Shown piece after piece: positions 43,334 to 51,116 of a stretch of 64,000 nt of DNA. The stretch is from Alteromonadaceae bacterium Bs31 (lineage in GTDB: Bacteria; Pseudomonadota; Gammaproteobacteria; Pseudomonadales; Cellvibrionaceae). Every line of letters starts with the position of its first letter. Within the stretch, counting starts at the first letter, position 1. The notes below the pieces were generated by a model. The model did no database searches, had not been told where the DNA came from, and saw only the letters and a program-made list of their open reading frames with translations. Where the stretch lies: positions 1 to 64,000 of the forward strand of contig FXAI01000003.1 in NCBI GenBank assembly GCA_900177435.1. Direction: 5' to 3'. Position numbers and translations under genes: made by a program.

Positions 43334-44128
43334 ATGCACACCCTCTTGTATGATGTGGCACTCGCACAAACAAGCAGCACACATCAGGCCTTCCCCACCA
43401 TGCCCCCAATGCTCGAAGAAATTGATAGCCAGCCCTCTGCCCTTGGCCTTATATCCTTGCGTCGCCGACGTTTACCCGCATTTGGTGATAGGGACATCTA
43501 TGAGGTCAAGTTAGGCGAAGAGTTTCTAATGTCGAGTTTGTTTGTTGAGGCTGAAGAGGCCTTGGCTACCCTCGGCCTCGCTGCCTTGCAAGGCGACAAG
43601 CTCAGTGTGGTCGTAGGCGGCCTTGGCTTGGGCTACACTGCCGTAGCAGCACTGAAAGACCAACGAATTGAAGAACTGTTTGTGGTCGACGCCCTGGATA
43701 CCGTCATAAACTGGCACAAAAATGAGCAGGTGCCGCTTGGAAAAATACTCAACGCTGACGCACGAAATCACTATGTGCACGGCAGTTTTTTTGAGTTGGC
43801 CACCAATCCAGGCGTCGGTTTTACCCCCGAGGGGAAAAATAAAACCGTTGATGCCATACTGTTAGATATAGACCACTCCCCAACCGAATTTCTTAATTCA
43901 GGTAACGCCAGCTTTTACTCTACAAAAAACTTATCACTTATGGCAGAACAGCTTAAACCCAAGGGGGTTTTTGCTATGTGGTCGCAGAATTTACCGGAAA
44001 AAAGTTTCGAAGAGCTGCTAAAAACGGTATTTGAGCATGTAGAATCGCACGTGATTTATTTTTACAACCCTTTTCAAAATTGCGAATCCAGTAATTCGGT
44101 CTATGTTTGTGTGAAGGGCGACGCTTAG
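43334..44128 (+). CDS. Spermidine-synthase-like protein
   Basis: A 264-residue cytosolic protein with the polyamine-synthase/SAM-fold pattern: LSVVVGGLGLGYTAVAAL (glycine loop), ELFVVDAL (acidic residue for the cosubstrate), and VDAILLDIDHSP in place of the usual active-site Asp segment. The spermidine-synthase gatekeeping motifs are only partly kept, so the true substrate may not be putrescine. It stands alone. Confidence 0.75.
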   Translation: MHTLLYDVALAQTSSTHQAFPTMPPMLEEIDSQPSALGLISLRRRRLPAFGDRDIYEVKLGEEFLMSSLFVEAEEALATLGLAALQGDKLSVVVGGLGLGYTAVAALKDQRIEELFVVDALDTVINWHKNEQVPLGKILNADARNHYVHGSFFELATNPGVGFTPEGKNKTVDAILLDIDHSPTEFLNSGNASFYSTKNLSLMAEQLKPKGVFAMWSQNLPEKSFEELLKTVFEHVESHVIYFYNPFQNCESSNSVYVCVKGDA

Positions 44129-44241
44129 TTCACTAGCAATGGCAGCTAAGTATCTGTTGCGCTTATAGCGGTTTTACAAGCGCGTTAGTATCCTCCGTAT
44201 GGCTCCGCTTGCACTCTGTAACAAAGACACTACAAGAACCC

Positions 44242-44523
44242 ATGACAATAGACGTAATCAATTTTCCCGACAATAAGGTAAGCTGCAGTAATTGCAGAGC
44301 GAATTGTTGCCGCCTGGAAGTACTGTTGATCACTGATACTGGCGTGCCGGAGGAGTTTGTGGAACTGGATCAATGGGGCGCTATGAGCATGGCACGCTTG
44401 AGCGACGGGTGGTGCGCTGCGCTTAACCGAGAAACAATGCTCTGCACAATTTACGACCTTCGCCCATTGATCTGCCGTGAGTTCGAAATGGGCGGGCATG
44501 AGTGCCTTGTAGAGCGAGCTTAG
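44242..44523 (+). CDS. YkgJ-like Cys-cluster (zinc/iron-chelating) protein
   Basis: A 93-residue protein from the ATG at 44242; a longer start at 44209 is possible. CSNCRANCCRLEV near residues 14-26 and ALNRETMLCTIYDLRPLICREFEMGGHEC are the two halves of the YkgJ/UPF0153 cysteine set, which binds iron or zinc. The role of the family is not settled. Confidence 0.8.
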   Translation: MTIDVINFPDNKVSCSNCRANCCRLEVLLITDTGVPEEFVELDQWGAMSMARLSDGWCAALNRETMLCTIYDLRPLICREFEMGGHECLVERA

Positions 44524-44707
44524 TTTTTAAATGGCTGAGCACCAAGCACACAGTTAGCACGAGAAGTACCCCTTATATAATCAGCCCTGAAACACCCAAG
44601 ACTCAGGGCTTCGACAGCAAACTATTTCCGCCAGCAACTGTACTGCTTACTTTTGAAGTGATACACATGCCCGGGTTTAGATTGCGGTAACAAAATAAAG
44701 GAAAATT

Positions 44708-44923
44708 ATGACAGCTGGTGAAAAAAGTTTTATACATGAACGAATATGTATTTTTGCAGGTAAAACCTTCGACCCAAACTCAGATACTGAAGTGGCAGAT
44801 GTTCTTCGCAGTAAATTCAATATCCACTTGCCGCAAAGAAGGTCTATGGACGATTCACTATCATCCACAACAAGTGATCATGAAATTATTAGCTTGATTT
44901 TAAAGTATCGCTCAATGAAATAG
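44708..44923 (+). CDS. Small hypothetical protein
   Basis: A 71-residue soluble protein, MTAGEKSFIHERICIF. GGAAAATT precedes the ATG. It has an acidic middle (FDPNSDTEVADVL) and no recognised family. I call it because start, ribosome-binding site and composition are reasonable, but it could be spurious. Confidence 0.45.
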   Translation: MTAGEKSFIHERICIFAGKTFDPNSDTEVADVLRSKFNIHLPQRRSMDDSLSSTTSDHEIISLILKYRSMK

Positions 44924-45049
44924 GTACACTATGAGCTGCTTTTTAGCCGCTCTATTTCATCATAGAGAAGGTTTTATCTCACAGCTATTGCATAGAGGCA
45001 GCCCTATTTACTGCTCACAGATCGCGGGGCTTAAACAAGTGCTCGATAT

Positions 45050-46012
45050 TTATTCACCAAAAGCCAGAAACACATCCGCATATATATCCGGCATATTCGC
45101 TCCTGCCAGAAACGCCTGCCGCTTCATTTTCTTAACAAAGTTTTCACCGCCACAAAGATAAACACGATAGCCCTTTGTGGATGAAAACTCCGCCTTTACA
45201 TAGCTGTAAACATCCGCTTCCGTTACATTTTCCCGGCCATCACTACATTGGGCGACGAAGTGGGTGTTTAATTGAGGGTTAAACTTTGCCATATTGCTTA
45301 GCAAATCCAGGTAATAGAGATCATTGGCATCCCGTGCAGCAGCAACAATATTGATTTTACCCACATGCCCCTTAACGAGAGCATCCTGCAGAATACCGTA
45401 GATGGGCGCCAGGCCCGTTCCCATGGCAAGCATGAGCAAGGGAGAGGACTTATCGCCGGAATAGAAGCATTCACCCATTGGCCCGGATATATCTACCTTG
45501 TCACCCGGCCTCAAATCATTTTCTATCCATTGGCCGAAAACACCATGCTCGAAAATTTTAATATGCAGCTCAAGAATATTGTCTTCTGTTGGAATACTGG
45601 CTAAAGAGTAAGAGCGACAGGTAAGGGGATCTTTCCAGAGGTTAATATACTGCCCTGCGATATATTTAAAATCTGCTTTTAGCTGCAGCCGCACTACAGA
45701 TTTACTCAAGGATTGTATCGAAATGACTTCTGCTGAGCTTCGTTTAGTAGCCTCAGCCGCACCCGCTATGGTAATGGCTTCGGCAGGCTTACATTGACAG
45801 GCAAGAAAATAACCCAGTGACTTCTGGTTTTCTTTTAAACCCGCTTGAGCTGTAGCAGGCAGCTCTGATTCAGATTGCAGCATACAGGCGTGACAAGCTC
45901 CGGCTTTGCACCCGTGAGGGATATCAAAACCGGACCTCAGCAGTGCATCTAGCACTGTTTCGCCATGGTCCAGAGGAACTGCGGTGCTTTGGTAATGAAC
46001 AATGGCGGTCAT
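45050..46012 (-). CDS. 2Fe-2S ferredoxin/FAD reductase, globin-operon partner
   Basis: A 320-residue electron-transfer protein. The N-terminal 2Fe-2S ferredoxin domain has the plant-type cysteines HGCKAGACHACM and CQC. The FAD domain (about 95-195) has RSYSLAS, and the NAD domain (about 200-310) has GTGLAPIYGILQD and a C-terminal YVDVFLAFGE-type end. It would take electrons from NAD(P)H. It is the last gene of the redox operon, 11 bp after the globin, so it is the likely globin reductase. Confidence 0.88.
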   Translation of the reverse strand: MTAIVHYQSTAVPLDHGETVLDALLRSGFDIPHGCKAGACHACMLQSESELPATAQAGLKENQKSLGYFLACQCKPAEAITIAGAAEATKRSSAEVISIQSLSKSVVRLQLKADFKYIAGQYINLWKDPLTCRSYSLASIPTEDNILELHIKIFEHGVFGQWIENDLRPGDKVDISGPMGECFYSGDKSSPLLMLAMGTGLAPIYGILQDALVKGHVGKINIVAAARDANDLYYLDLLSNMAKFNPQLNTHFVAQCSDGRENVTEADVYSYVKAEFSSTKGYRVYLCGGENFVKKMKRQAFLAGANMPDIYADVFLAFGE

Positions 46013-46023
46013 AATACGTTTTA

Positions 46024-46377
46024 CTATTTATTTAGAACATCGTCCTTTACGCTAAGCGCAATACCGACGATTTCGTCAATATACTCTTGCGGCACTTCCA
46101 ATTCTGTAAGTGTGCCTACCAGGTTCTCTGCAACAGCATTAAAATGCTCTTCAGTAAGATTCATGTGCTTATGTGCTTCACGCATATCCTTACCGCTATA
46201 TGAATTGGGGCCGCCAAACGCCATGGTTAAAAAGGCTTTTTGCTTTGCATGCTGCGCTTCCATATCAACCGTATCAAAAAATTCACTGATGCGATCATCG
46301 GCTAACACCTTGCGGTAGAAAATATCCACTGCAGCATCGACAGCAGCAGAACCACCAATTTTCTCATAAACAGACAT
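46024..46377 (-). CDS. Group 1 truncated haemoglobin
   Basis: A 117-residue 2-on-2 globin. YEKIGG opens the fold, MAFGGP and REAHKHMNL carry the proximal region, and the Phe/Tyr at the B helix (FYRKVLAD) would shape the distal pocket. Truncated haemoglobins of this group bind oxygen and often oxidise nitric oxide to nitrate. It lies between a cytochrome c and the reductase in the operon. Confidence 0.92.
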   Translation of the reverse strand: MSVYEKIGGSAAVDAAVDIFYRKVLADDRISEFFDTVDMEAQHAKQKAFLTMAFGGPNSYSGKDMREAHKHMNLTEEHFNAVAENLVGTLTELEVPQEYIDEIVGIALSVKDDVLNK

Positions 46378-46394
46378 CGTACTTTCTCTCCACT

Positions 46395-46718
46395 TTAATT
46401 TAATGTACTCAGCATATATTCAATAGCCAGAGTGATTTCTTCTTTGCTTAATTCTGTATTGCCACCTTTTGCGGGCATTAGCCCATAGCCTTCACTGGCG
46501 TGCTGCACCAGAACCTCGAGGCCTTGATCCTTCCTCCCGGCCCACATAGCCTTATTACCCACTATAGGTGCGCCGTTCAAACCTTGAGCATGGCAAACCT
46601 TGCAGTTTTTGGTAAACAGCACCTCACCTGCAGAAGGAGCTGCAGGCAAGGCAGGCTCCTTCTCTGAACAGGCAGCGCATAAAGCAATGATCAACACGCT
46701 AAATAATTGCTTTCTCAC
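46395..46718 (-). CDS. Small periplasmic/lipo cytochrome c
   Basis: A 107-residue c-type cytochrome. The signal region MRKQLFSVLIIALCAACS carries a lipobox-like cysteine, so it may be anchored. CKVCHAQ binds haem, and GLMPAKGG provides the distal methionine, as in the cytochrome c5 group. It is 17 bp upstream of the globin gene in the operon. Confidence 0.88.
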   Translation of the reverse strand: MRKQLFSVLIIALCAACSEKEPALPAAPSAGEVLFTKNCKVCHAQGLNGAPIVGNKAMWAGRKDQGLEVLVQHASEGYGLMPAKGGNTELSKEEITLAIEYMLSTLN

Positions 46719-46765
46719 GGTAAAAAATCTCTCGGAGTTGGGGCTTAATACTCTGTAAGAACAAT

Positions 46766-47335
46766 TTACAGAGGTACGCGAATTACAACACCGCCCATAA
46801 CATCGCCAATTTTAAAATCACTACGGGGTGTGTCTTTGTGATCGTTGTGACAACTTACGCAAGCTTCAGCAACCGCAACATCTGGATAAACTGCGGTGAA
46901 ATAGGATTTATCACCCAGCTTCTCTGTACCGTAAAAGTTTTCTCCAGGATTGGCCGCAATAAACTTTAAGCCTTCCTCTTCCATGGGAGTACTGGGCGCA
47001 TTCTGTTTGTTGATTGGCCACTCGGATTGCAGCGTGTAAGTAAATTTATCGGTAAGGTCGCGAACAGCTTCTGAACCCGCTCGGAACATTTGAGCAGGTA
47101 AGGGTGCACCATTTTCAACATCTTTCCAGTGCTCGACAGGGTAAATCGCATCTGCCCCCTTGGGCCCAAGGCGGGCGACAATTAATTTGGTGTAGTTTGT
47201 GCGGTCTGCTTTCATTACCGCAAACAAAGAATCGGTGTACACGGAAGGTTCAATGCCCCCCGCTTTTTCTTCACCACAGCTGGACAGTAATAGTGCAAGC
47301 GATGCAGAAATAATAAGTGTTTGTACCAATTTCAT
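46766..47335 (-). CDS. DUF3365 (Tll0287-like) haem protein
   Basis: A 189-residue lipoprotein or exported protein (MKLVQTLIISASLALLLSSC). The PAS-like DUF3365 region ends in EACVSCHNDHKDTPRSDFKIGDVMGGVVI with a CxxCH haem site, typical of this haem-sensor family. In the operon it follows the multihaem cytochrome by 22 bp. It may act as a redox sensor or carrier. Confidence 0.85.
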   Translation of the reverse strand: MKLVQTLIISASLALLLSSCGEEKAGGIEPSVYTDSLFAVMKADRTNYTKLIVARLGPKGADAIYPVEHWKDVENGAPLPAQMFRAGSEAVRDLTDKFTYTLQSEWPINKQNAPSTPMEEEGLKFIAANPGENFYGTEKLGDKSYFTAVYPDVAVAEACVSCHNDHKDTPRSDFKIGDVMGGVVIRVPL

Positions 47336-47357
47336 AATATCTTAGCTCCTAAATGTT

Positions 47358-48692
47358 TCATTCTTCTCGTTTTAGAGCCCAATCGATAGACTCAATTTCT
47401 ACACCCGGCTGGCCGTTAAAATTGTTTTTAATGAGTGCTTCATCGGCTATGGCGTTAATTGCAAATCCCAGGCCATGACAATCCATGCACACGGATCGGA
47501 TCATTTTTTCATTGGGTTTCAGGTTAAAATTCTGGTTGTGATTTACACTAACGATTTGTTTTTCACCCTTGCCTTTAACCATGCGAGGCATGTGGCATGT
47601 GGCACAGCTCACCTGCTCTGCAGCCGTTTCTTTATCACTTTTATTGGCCTGCCAGAGCTGCCCGTGAGGTGAGTCCAGAAAAGCAAGCGAGTGCTCATCT
47701 GCATGGCAATCCAAGCAGGCCTCCGTGGCAGCGAAAACACGATCAAAAGTATGTGACTGATGACAAGCTACACAGTTTTGGTGCGACTGCTGCCCCGTTT
47801 CGGTGAATTTCATATGAGACTCAGAGGGACTCATGGGCTTTAATGGTTTGCTAAGCACCGTTGAGAGTCGCATTCCGTGCTTACCTTCGGTAAATGTCTG
47901 CACCTCATTGGCGTGACAACTGCCGCATTGTTCATGACCCGGTTTTTCTATCCACTCCTTATCTTCACCCTGGTGACAGCCCATGCAATTAACGCCGGCC
48001 GCAGCATGACTGCTGTGCGCCCAATCGTTAAGCACTGTTTCAGTAACATTCACTTTCTTTGCTTTGGTGAAATCGGCGTCCGCCAGGCCAAGCGACACTG
48101 CGTTTTCTTTGATGGTTTTGTTAGCCGCGTTTGGTACTTCCAAATTTGCTATTTCCAGTAACCAGGGCTGATTGGCATTATCGATTAAGAAGTTTTCGTA
48201 GAGCGCCCGGTTATCGTGAAAGTTATGACAACCGGCTGATGCACAGCTATCAAAAGGCAGATCCTTATGGCTCTCCCTGTCCTCGGCAATATCTTCATGG
48301 CAGTGATAGCAATAGTCATCCGGCAGCGTTACGCCCATCTCCCGTGTCTGCTCATGTTGATGCTCTGTATGGCAACTTACGCAATAGCGGGCATCCACCA
48401 CCTCCAGGCGATCGGCATTACGCGGATCGGTAAATTTCTTTGTCGGGTGGGAGTCGTGCGCCATTTCCAGATCGGCAGCATGGCAGTTTTCACAGGCATC
48501 CTGTAACACTTCCGTTCCGCCAAATGCGCTGGTATGACAGCTGTCGCAGGACATTTCGATCTGATAATGTCCGTAGCTTGTCTCACCAATCAAAAAATCA
48601 CTTTTTTCTTCGGTAGCAAACAGCCGCCATGAGTAGTAAGAAAAAATGCTCACAACAACCGCTAACCAGGCGACCCATATCCAATATTTCAT
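47358..48692 (-). CDS. Membrane-anchored multihaem cytochrome c (10-11 haems)
   Basis: A 444-residue protein with one N-terminal membrane anchor (YWIWVAWLAVVVSIFSYY). I count ten CxxCH motifs (CDSCH, CENCH, CVSCH, CYHCH, CMGCH, CGSCH, CVACH, CLDCH, CATCH, CMDCH) and one CASAGCH, a four-residue spacing that could take an eleventh haem. It is likely periplasmic. It may shuttle electrons between the quinone pool or flavoprotein and an oxidised nitrogen or metal substrate. The gene follows the flavoprotein gene by 15 bp. Confidence 0.88.
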   Translation of the reverse strand: MKYWIWVAWLAVVVSIFSYYSWRLFATEEKSDFLIGETSYGHYQIEMSCDSCHTSAFGGTEVLQDACENCHAADLEMAHDSHPTKKFTDPRNADRLEVVDARYCVSCHTEHQHEQTREMGVTLPDDYCYHCHEDIAEDRESHKDLPFDSCASAGCHNFHDNRALYENFLIDNANQPWLLEIANLEVPNAANKTIKENAVSLGLADADFTKAKKVNVTETVLNDWAHSSHAAAGVNCMGCHQGEDKEWIEKPGHEQCGSCHANEVQTFTEGKHGMRLSTVLSKPLKPMSPSESHMKFTETGQQSHQNCVACHQSHTFDRVFAATEACLDCHADEHSLAFLDSPHGQLWQANKSDKETAAEQVSCATCHMPRMVKGKGEKQIVSVNHNQNFNLKPNEKMIRSVCMDCHGLGFAINAIADEALIKNNFNGQPGVEIESIDWALKREE

Positions 48693-48707
48693 TTTCTACC
48701 GGCCCCT

Positions 48708-50729
48708 TTAAAAGTAATAAACTGTGAGTATGTGAATACCAAGCAAGGCGGGCAGCGGCCAAACAACCAGAGTGTGAGCCCAATTCCAGAAACTTTTTAA
48801 TTTGCGCGAGTTGGGTGGTGATAATAAGTGGCTCATGGACACCACAAGCCCGGTGAGGGCGCCGAGGATTAAAACAGCAATGAAATTCATCAATAGTAGA
48901 AAATTCAGGTTCTCACCAAGGTGCAAGCCTGTATGCAGAAACAGCAAGCCAGCACAAGCGGCGCCGAGGAAAACATGAGCAAAACGCCACCACCCATAGT
49001 TGCCAAGCTTCTCCATAAGGGAAAATTTAAGTCGCTTTCGCAAAGACATAAACAAGCCCACCAGAGACATCCCCAGCAAGCTGAAGCCGGTCACCTGCTT
49101 GTTAAATTTATCGTTCCAAATATTTTCAAAAGGAGCCGGGTTTTGCACGCTGTCGCCAACTTCGAGCCCCGGCACTAACACCACTACTGCTGCAAAAATA
49201 ATTGCCAGGCAGCTCAATGCCAGCGTCGGCAGCCAAGCCAGCTGTTTTTCCGGGCTGGCATTTTCACCCAATAAAGATTGCAGCAAGGGTTTACAGGAAC
49301 CACAGGTTGAAGAAGCACGAGTTTTATCACGTAGCGCAGCCACCGATGTACAACCTTGCTTGATAGCCTCCACCAGTTGCCCTTGAGAGATGGAATTACA
49401 CTGGCAAATAACCGCACTTGCCGGCCAAAGGGCAACGTCCGTGTCCTCTGTCCACAGGTAGCCCGTGAGCAGAAACCGCAGTATTTGCCAGGGCAGAATT
49501 TTTCGCTCGGACTGAAAAGCTTCCTGCACCCGGGGAATTTCATCCCAGTCACCAAAACAAAGCGCCCCGGTAATTTTTCCCCGGGTAACGACAATTTTGC
49601 GATAAATATTTTTTCTCTTGGAGCGATATACCCATTGTCTTTGCCCGGCGTGAAAAACTGGATCGACAATGTCGCCCATACTGCAGACGGTTTCTCCCAG
49701 CACCTTTAGGCGGCTTACTTCCAGTGAGCCTATATAATGTGCATCCAGGTCGGCAAGACAATCGGCGGCAACCGCTGCCTGTTCCAGCCCTGGGTTTACC
49801 AGCCCGTAAGTAGCTCCCCGGTGTTCACAGCACTCGCCGATCGCATATATATCAGGTTCGGAGGTCTCCAGTTTGTCGTTAACAACTATGCCGCGGGCAA
49901 CTTTTATTTTCGATTGGCGAGCAAGGCCAATATTCGGTTTTATTCCGGCGCATAACAGCACTGTATCGCAGGCTAGCTCCGTACCATCCCGCAGGCGAAC
50001 ACCTTCCACACGAACATCGCCCAATACTTCTCTTGCGCCGGAATTGATAATTACCGATATCCCTGCCGCTTCAACTTTGCGCTGTAACATTCCCGCAGCA
50101 GTCTCATTTAACTGGCGGTTCATCAAGTGCTGCCCCTGGTGCACCAGAGTAACCTCGGTATTTGCCCTGCGCAGCGCCCGCGCGGCTTCTATACCGAGTA
50201 AGCCACCACCCACGACCACCACATGACGGCTGCTGGCAATCCGGGAATAGAGAAACTCCGTATCTCGTAAATTTCTGAAGGTGTAAACGCCACGCTGTCT
50301 CACATTCGGAATATTGGGAAGGTGCGCACTTGAACCTACTGCAAGTACTAACCTTGAGTAGCTATAACTAACGCCAAGATTATCGGTAACACAATGTTTG
50401 GCCGAATCGATCGTCACAATACGAGCGATAACATGTCTAAAATTTTGAAACTGAGAAACATCGGGCAAGGGGTTGATGATATCTTCCATGGACACTTCGC
50501 CCGCCAGCAGGGTGGAGAGCTGCACTCTGTTATAAGGCTGTGCGGCTTCATCACCGATCAGAGTTAAGGCTGCAAAGGGTCGCCGTTTTAGATAATCATG
50601 ACAAAAACGCACCCCCACGGGACCAGAGCCAAGCACAAGTACCTGCTCCGGCGCTGAGTTGTTGCTGCGCTGATATTGCACCACAGAGGCATTGTCTGAC
50701 GGCGTACTATTTTCTGTGGTCGCTTCCAT
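48708..50729 (-). CDS. NirB-like flavoprotein fused to a membrane haem-type domain
   Basis: A 673-residue protein, first gene of the redox operon. Residues 28-330 are a two-dinucleotide-fold FAD/NAD oxidoreductase (VLVLGSGPVGVRF, HVVVVGGGLLGIEAARAL, DIYAIGECCEH). At about 430-485 lies a BFD-like 2Fe-2S domain (VICQCNSISQGQL, TCGSCKPLL). The C-terminal 180 residues have four or five membrane helices with conserved histidines (LLFLHTGLHLGENLN, HILTVYYF), as in a cytochrome b-like domain. The fusion would pass electrons from NAD(P)H into the membrane. Sirohaem and nitrite reductase domains are absent. Confidence 0.85.
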   Translation of the reverse strand: MEATTENSTPSDNASVVQYQRSNNSAPEQVLVLGSGPVGVRFCHDYLKRRPFAALTLIGDEAAQPYNRVQLSTLLAGEVSMEDIINPLPDVSQFQNFRHVIARIVTIDSAKHCVTDNLGVSYSYSRLVLAVGSSAHLPNIPNVRQRGVYTFRNLRDTEFLYSRIASSRHVVVVGGGLLGIEAARALRRANTEVTLVHQGQHLMNRQLNETAAGMLQRKVEAAGISVIINSGAREVLGDVRVEGVRLRDGTELACDTVLLCAGIKPNIGLARQSKIKVARGIVVNDKLETSEPDIYAIGECCEHRGATYGLVNPGLEQAAVAADCLADLDAHYIGSLEVSRLKVLGETVCSMGDIVDPVFHAGQRQWVYRSKRKNIYRKIVVTRGKITGALCFGDWDEIPRVQEAFQSERKILPWQILRFLLTGYLWTEDTDVALWPASAVICQCNSISQGQLVEAIKQGCTSVAALRDKTRASSTCGSCKPLLQSLLGENASPEKQLAWLPTLALSCLAIIFAAVVVLVPGLEVGDSVQNPAPFENIWNDKFNKQVTGFSLLGMSLVGLFMSLRKRLKFSLMEKLGNYGWWRFAHVFLGAACAGLLFLHTGLHLGENLNFLLLMNFIAVLILGALTGLVVSMSHLLSPPNSRKLKSFWNWAHTLVVWPLPALLGIHILTVYYF

Positions 50730-51116
50730 AAAACACTTAATTAAATGAACGTTTTAAGGAACAGAGCAAAATCACTGCCACAGTGAAATTTCTCAACAAA
50801 TATAAGGCTTTAGCGGGCGTGAGCAGACGAGGAGCCAATCGCCCGCCCCAACATGGCCACACAATGGTGCACCTTTGGCCAAGACGGGCACCCTGGCAGT
50901 GCCAACTTCTGTGTTTAAGTGCAGAGCAAGTGTTTTCAGCATTCAAATTTTGCGCATCATATTTGCTCCGCGCACCACATTTACCCATGGGTTTAACGGG
51001 TGTTCTTGAATAAACGCTTCACATTATTGGTCGATCAACTGGCGATGCTTCGTTCACTGATCCAAACTTAGCCATAAACCCAAGATGAGTCAGCAAAACT
51101 AAAGGGATGTTCATCT
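50730..51116. other. Divergent promoter region between redox and sensor operons
   Basis: A 387-bp gap with no credible gene. It should hold the promoters of the minus-strand redox operon and the plus-strand kinase operon. I see no FNR- or NsrR-consensus site by eye. CAACTAAAGGGATG (with AAAGGG) near 51096-51110 is the likely ribosome-binding site of the kinase. Confidence 0.5.

Noticed and set aside
44931-45161. Plus-strand 76-codon frame after the small hypothetical gene
   Set aside because: It overlaps the C-terminus of the reductase on the other strand and has no features of a gene.
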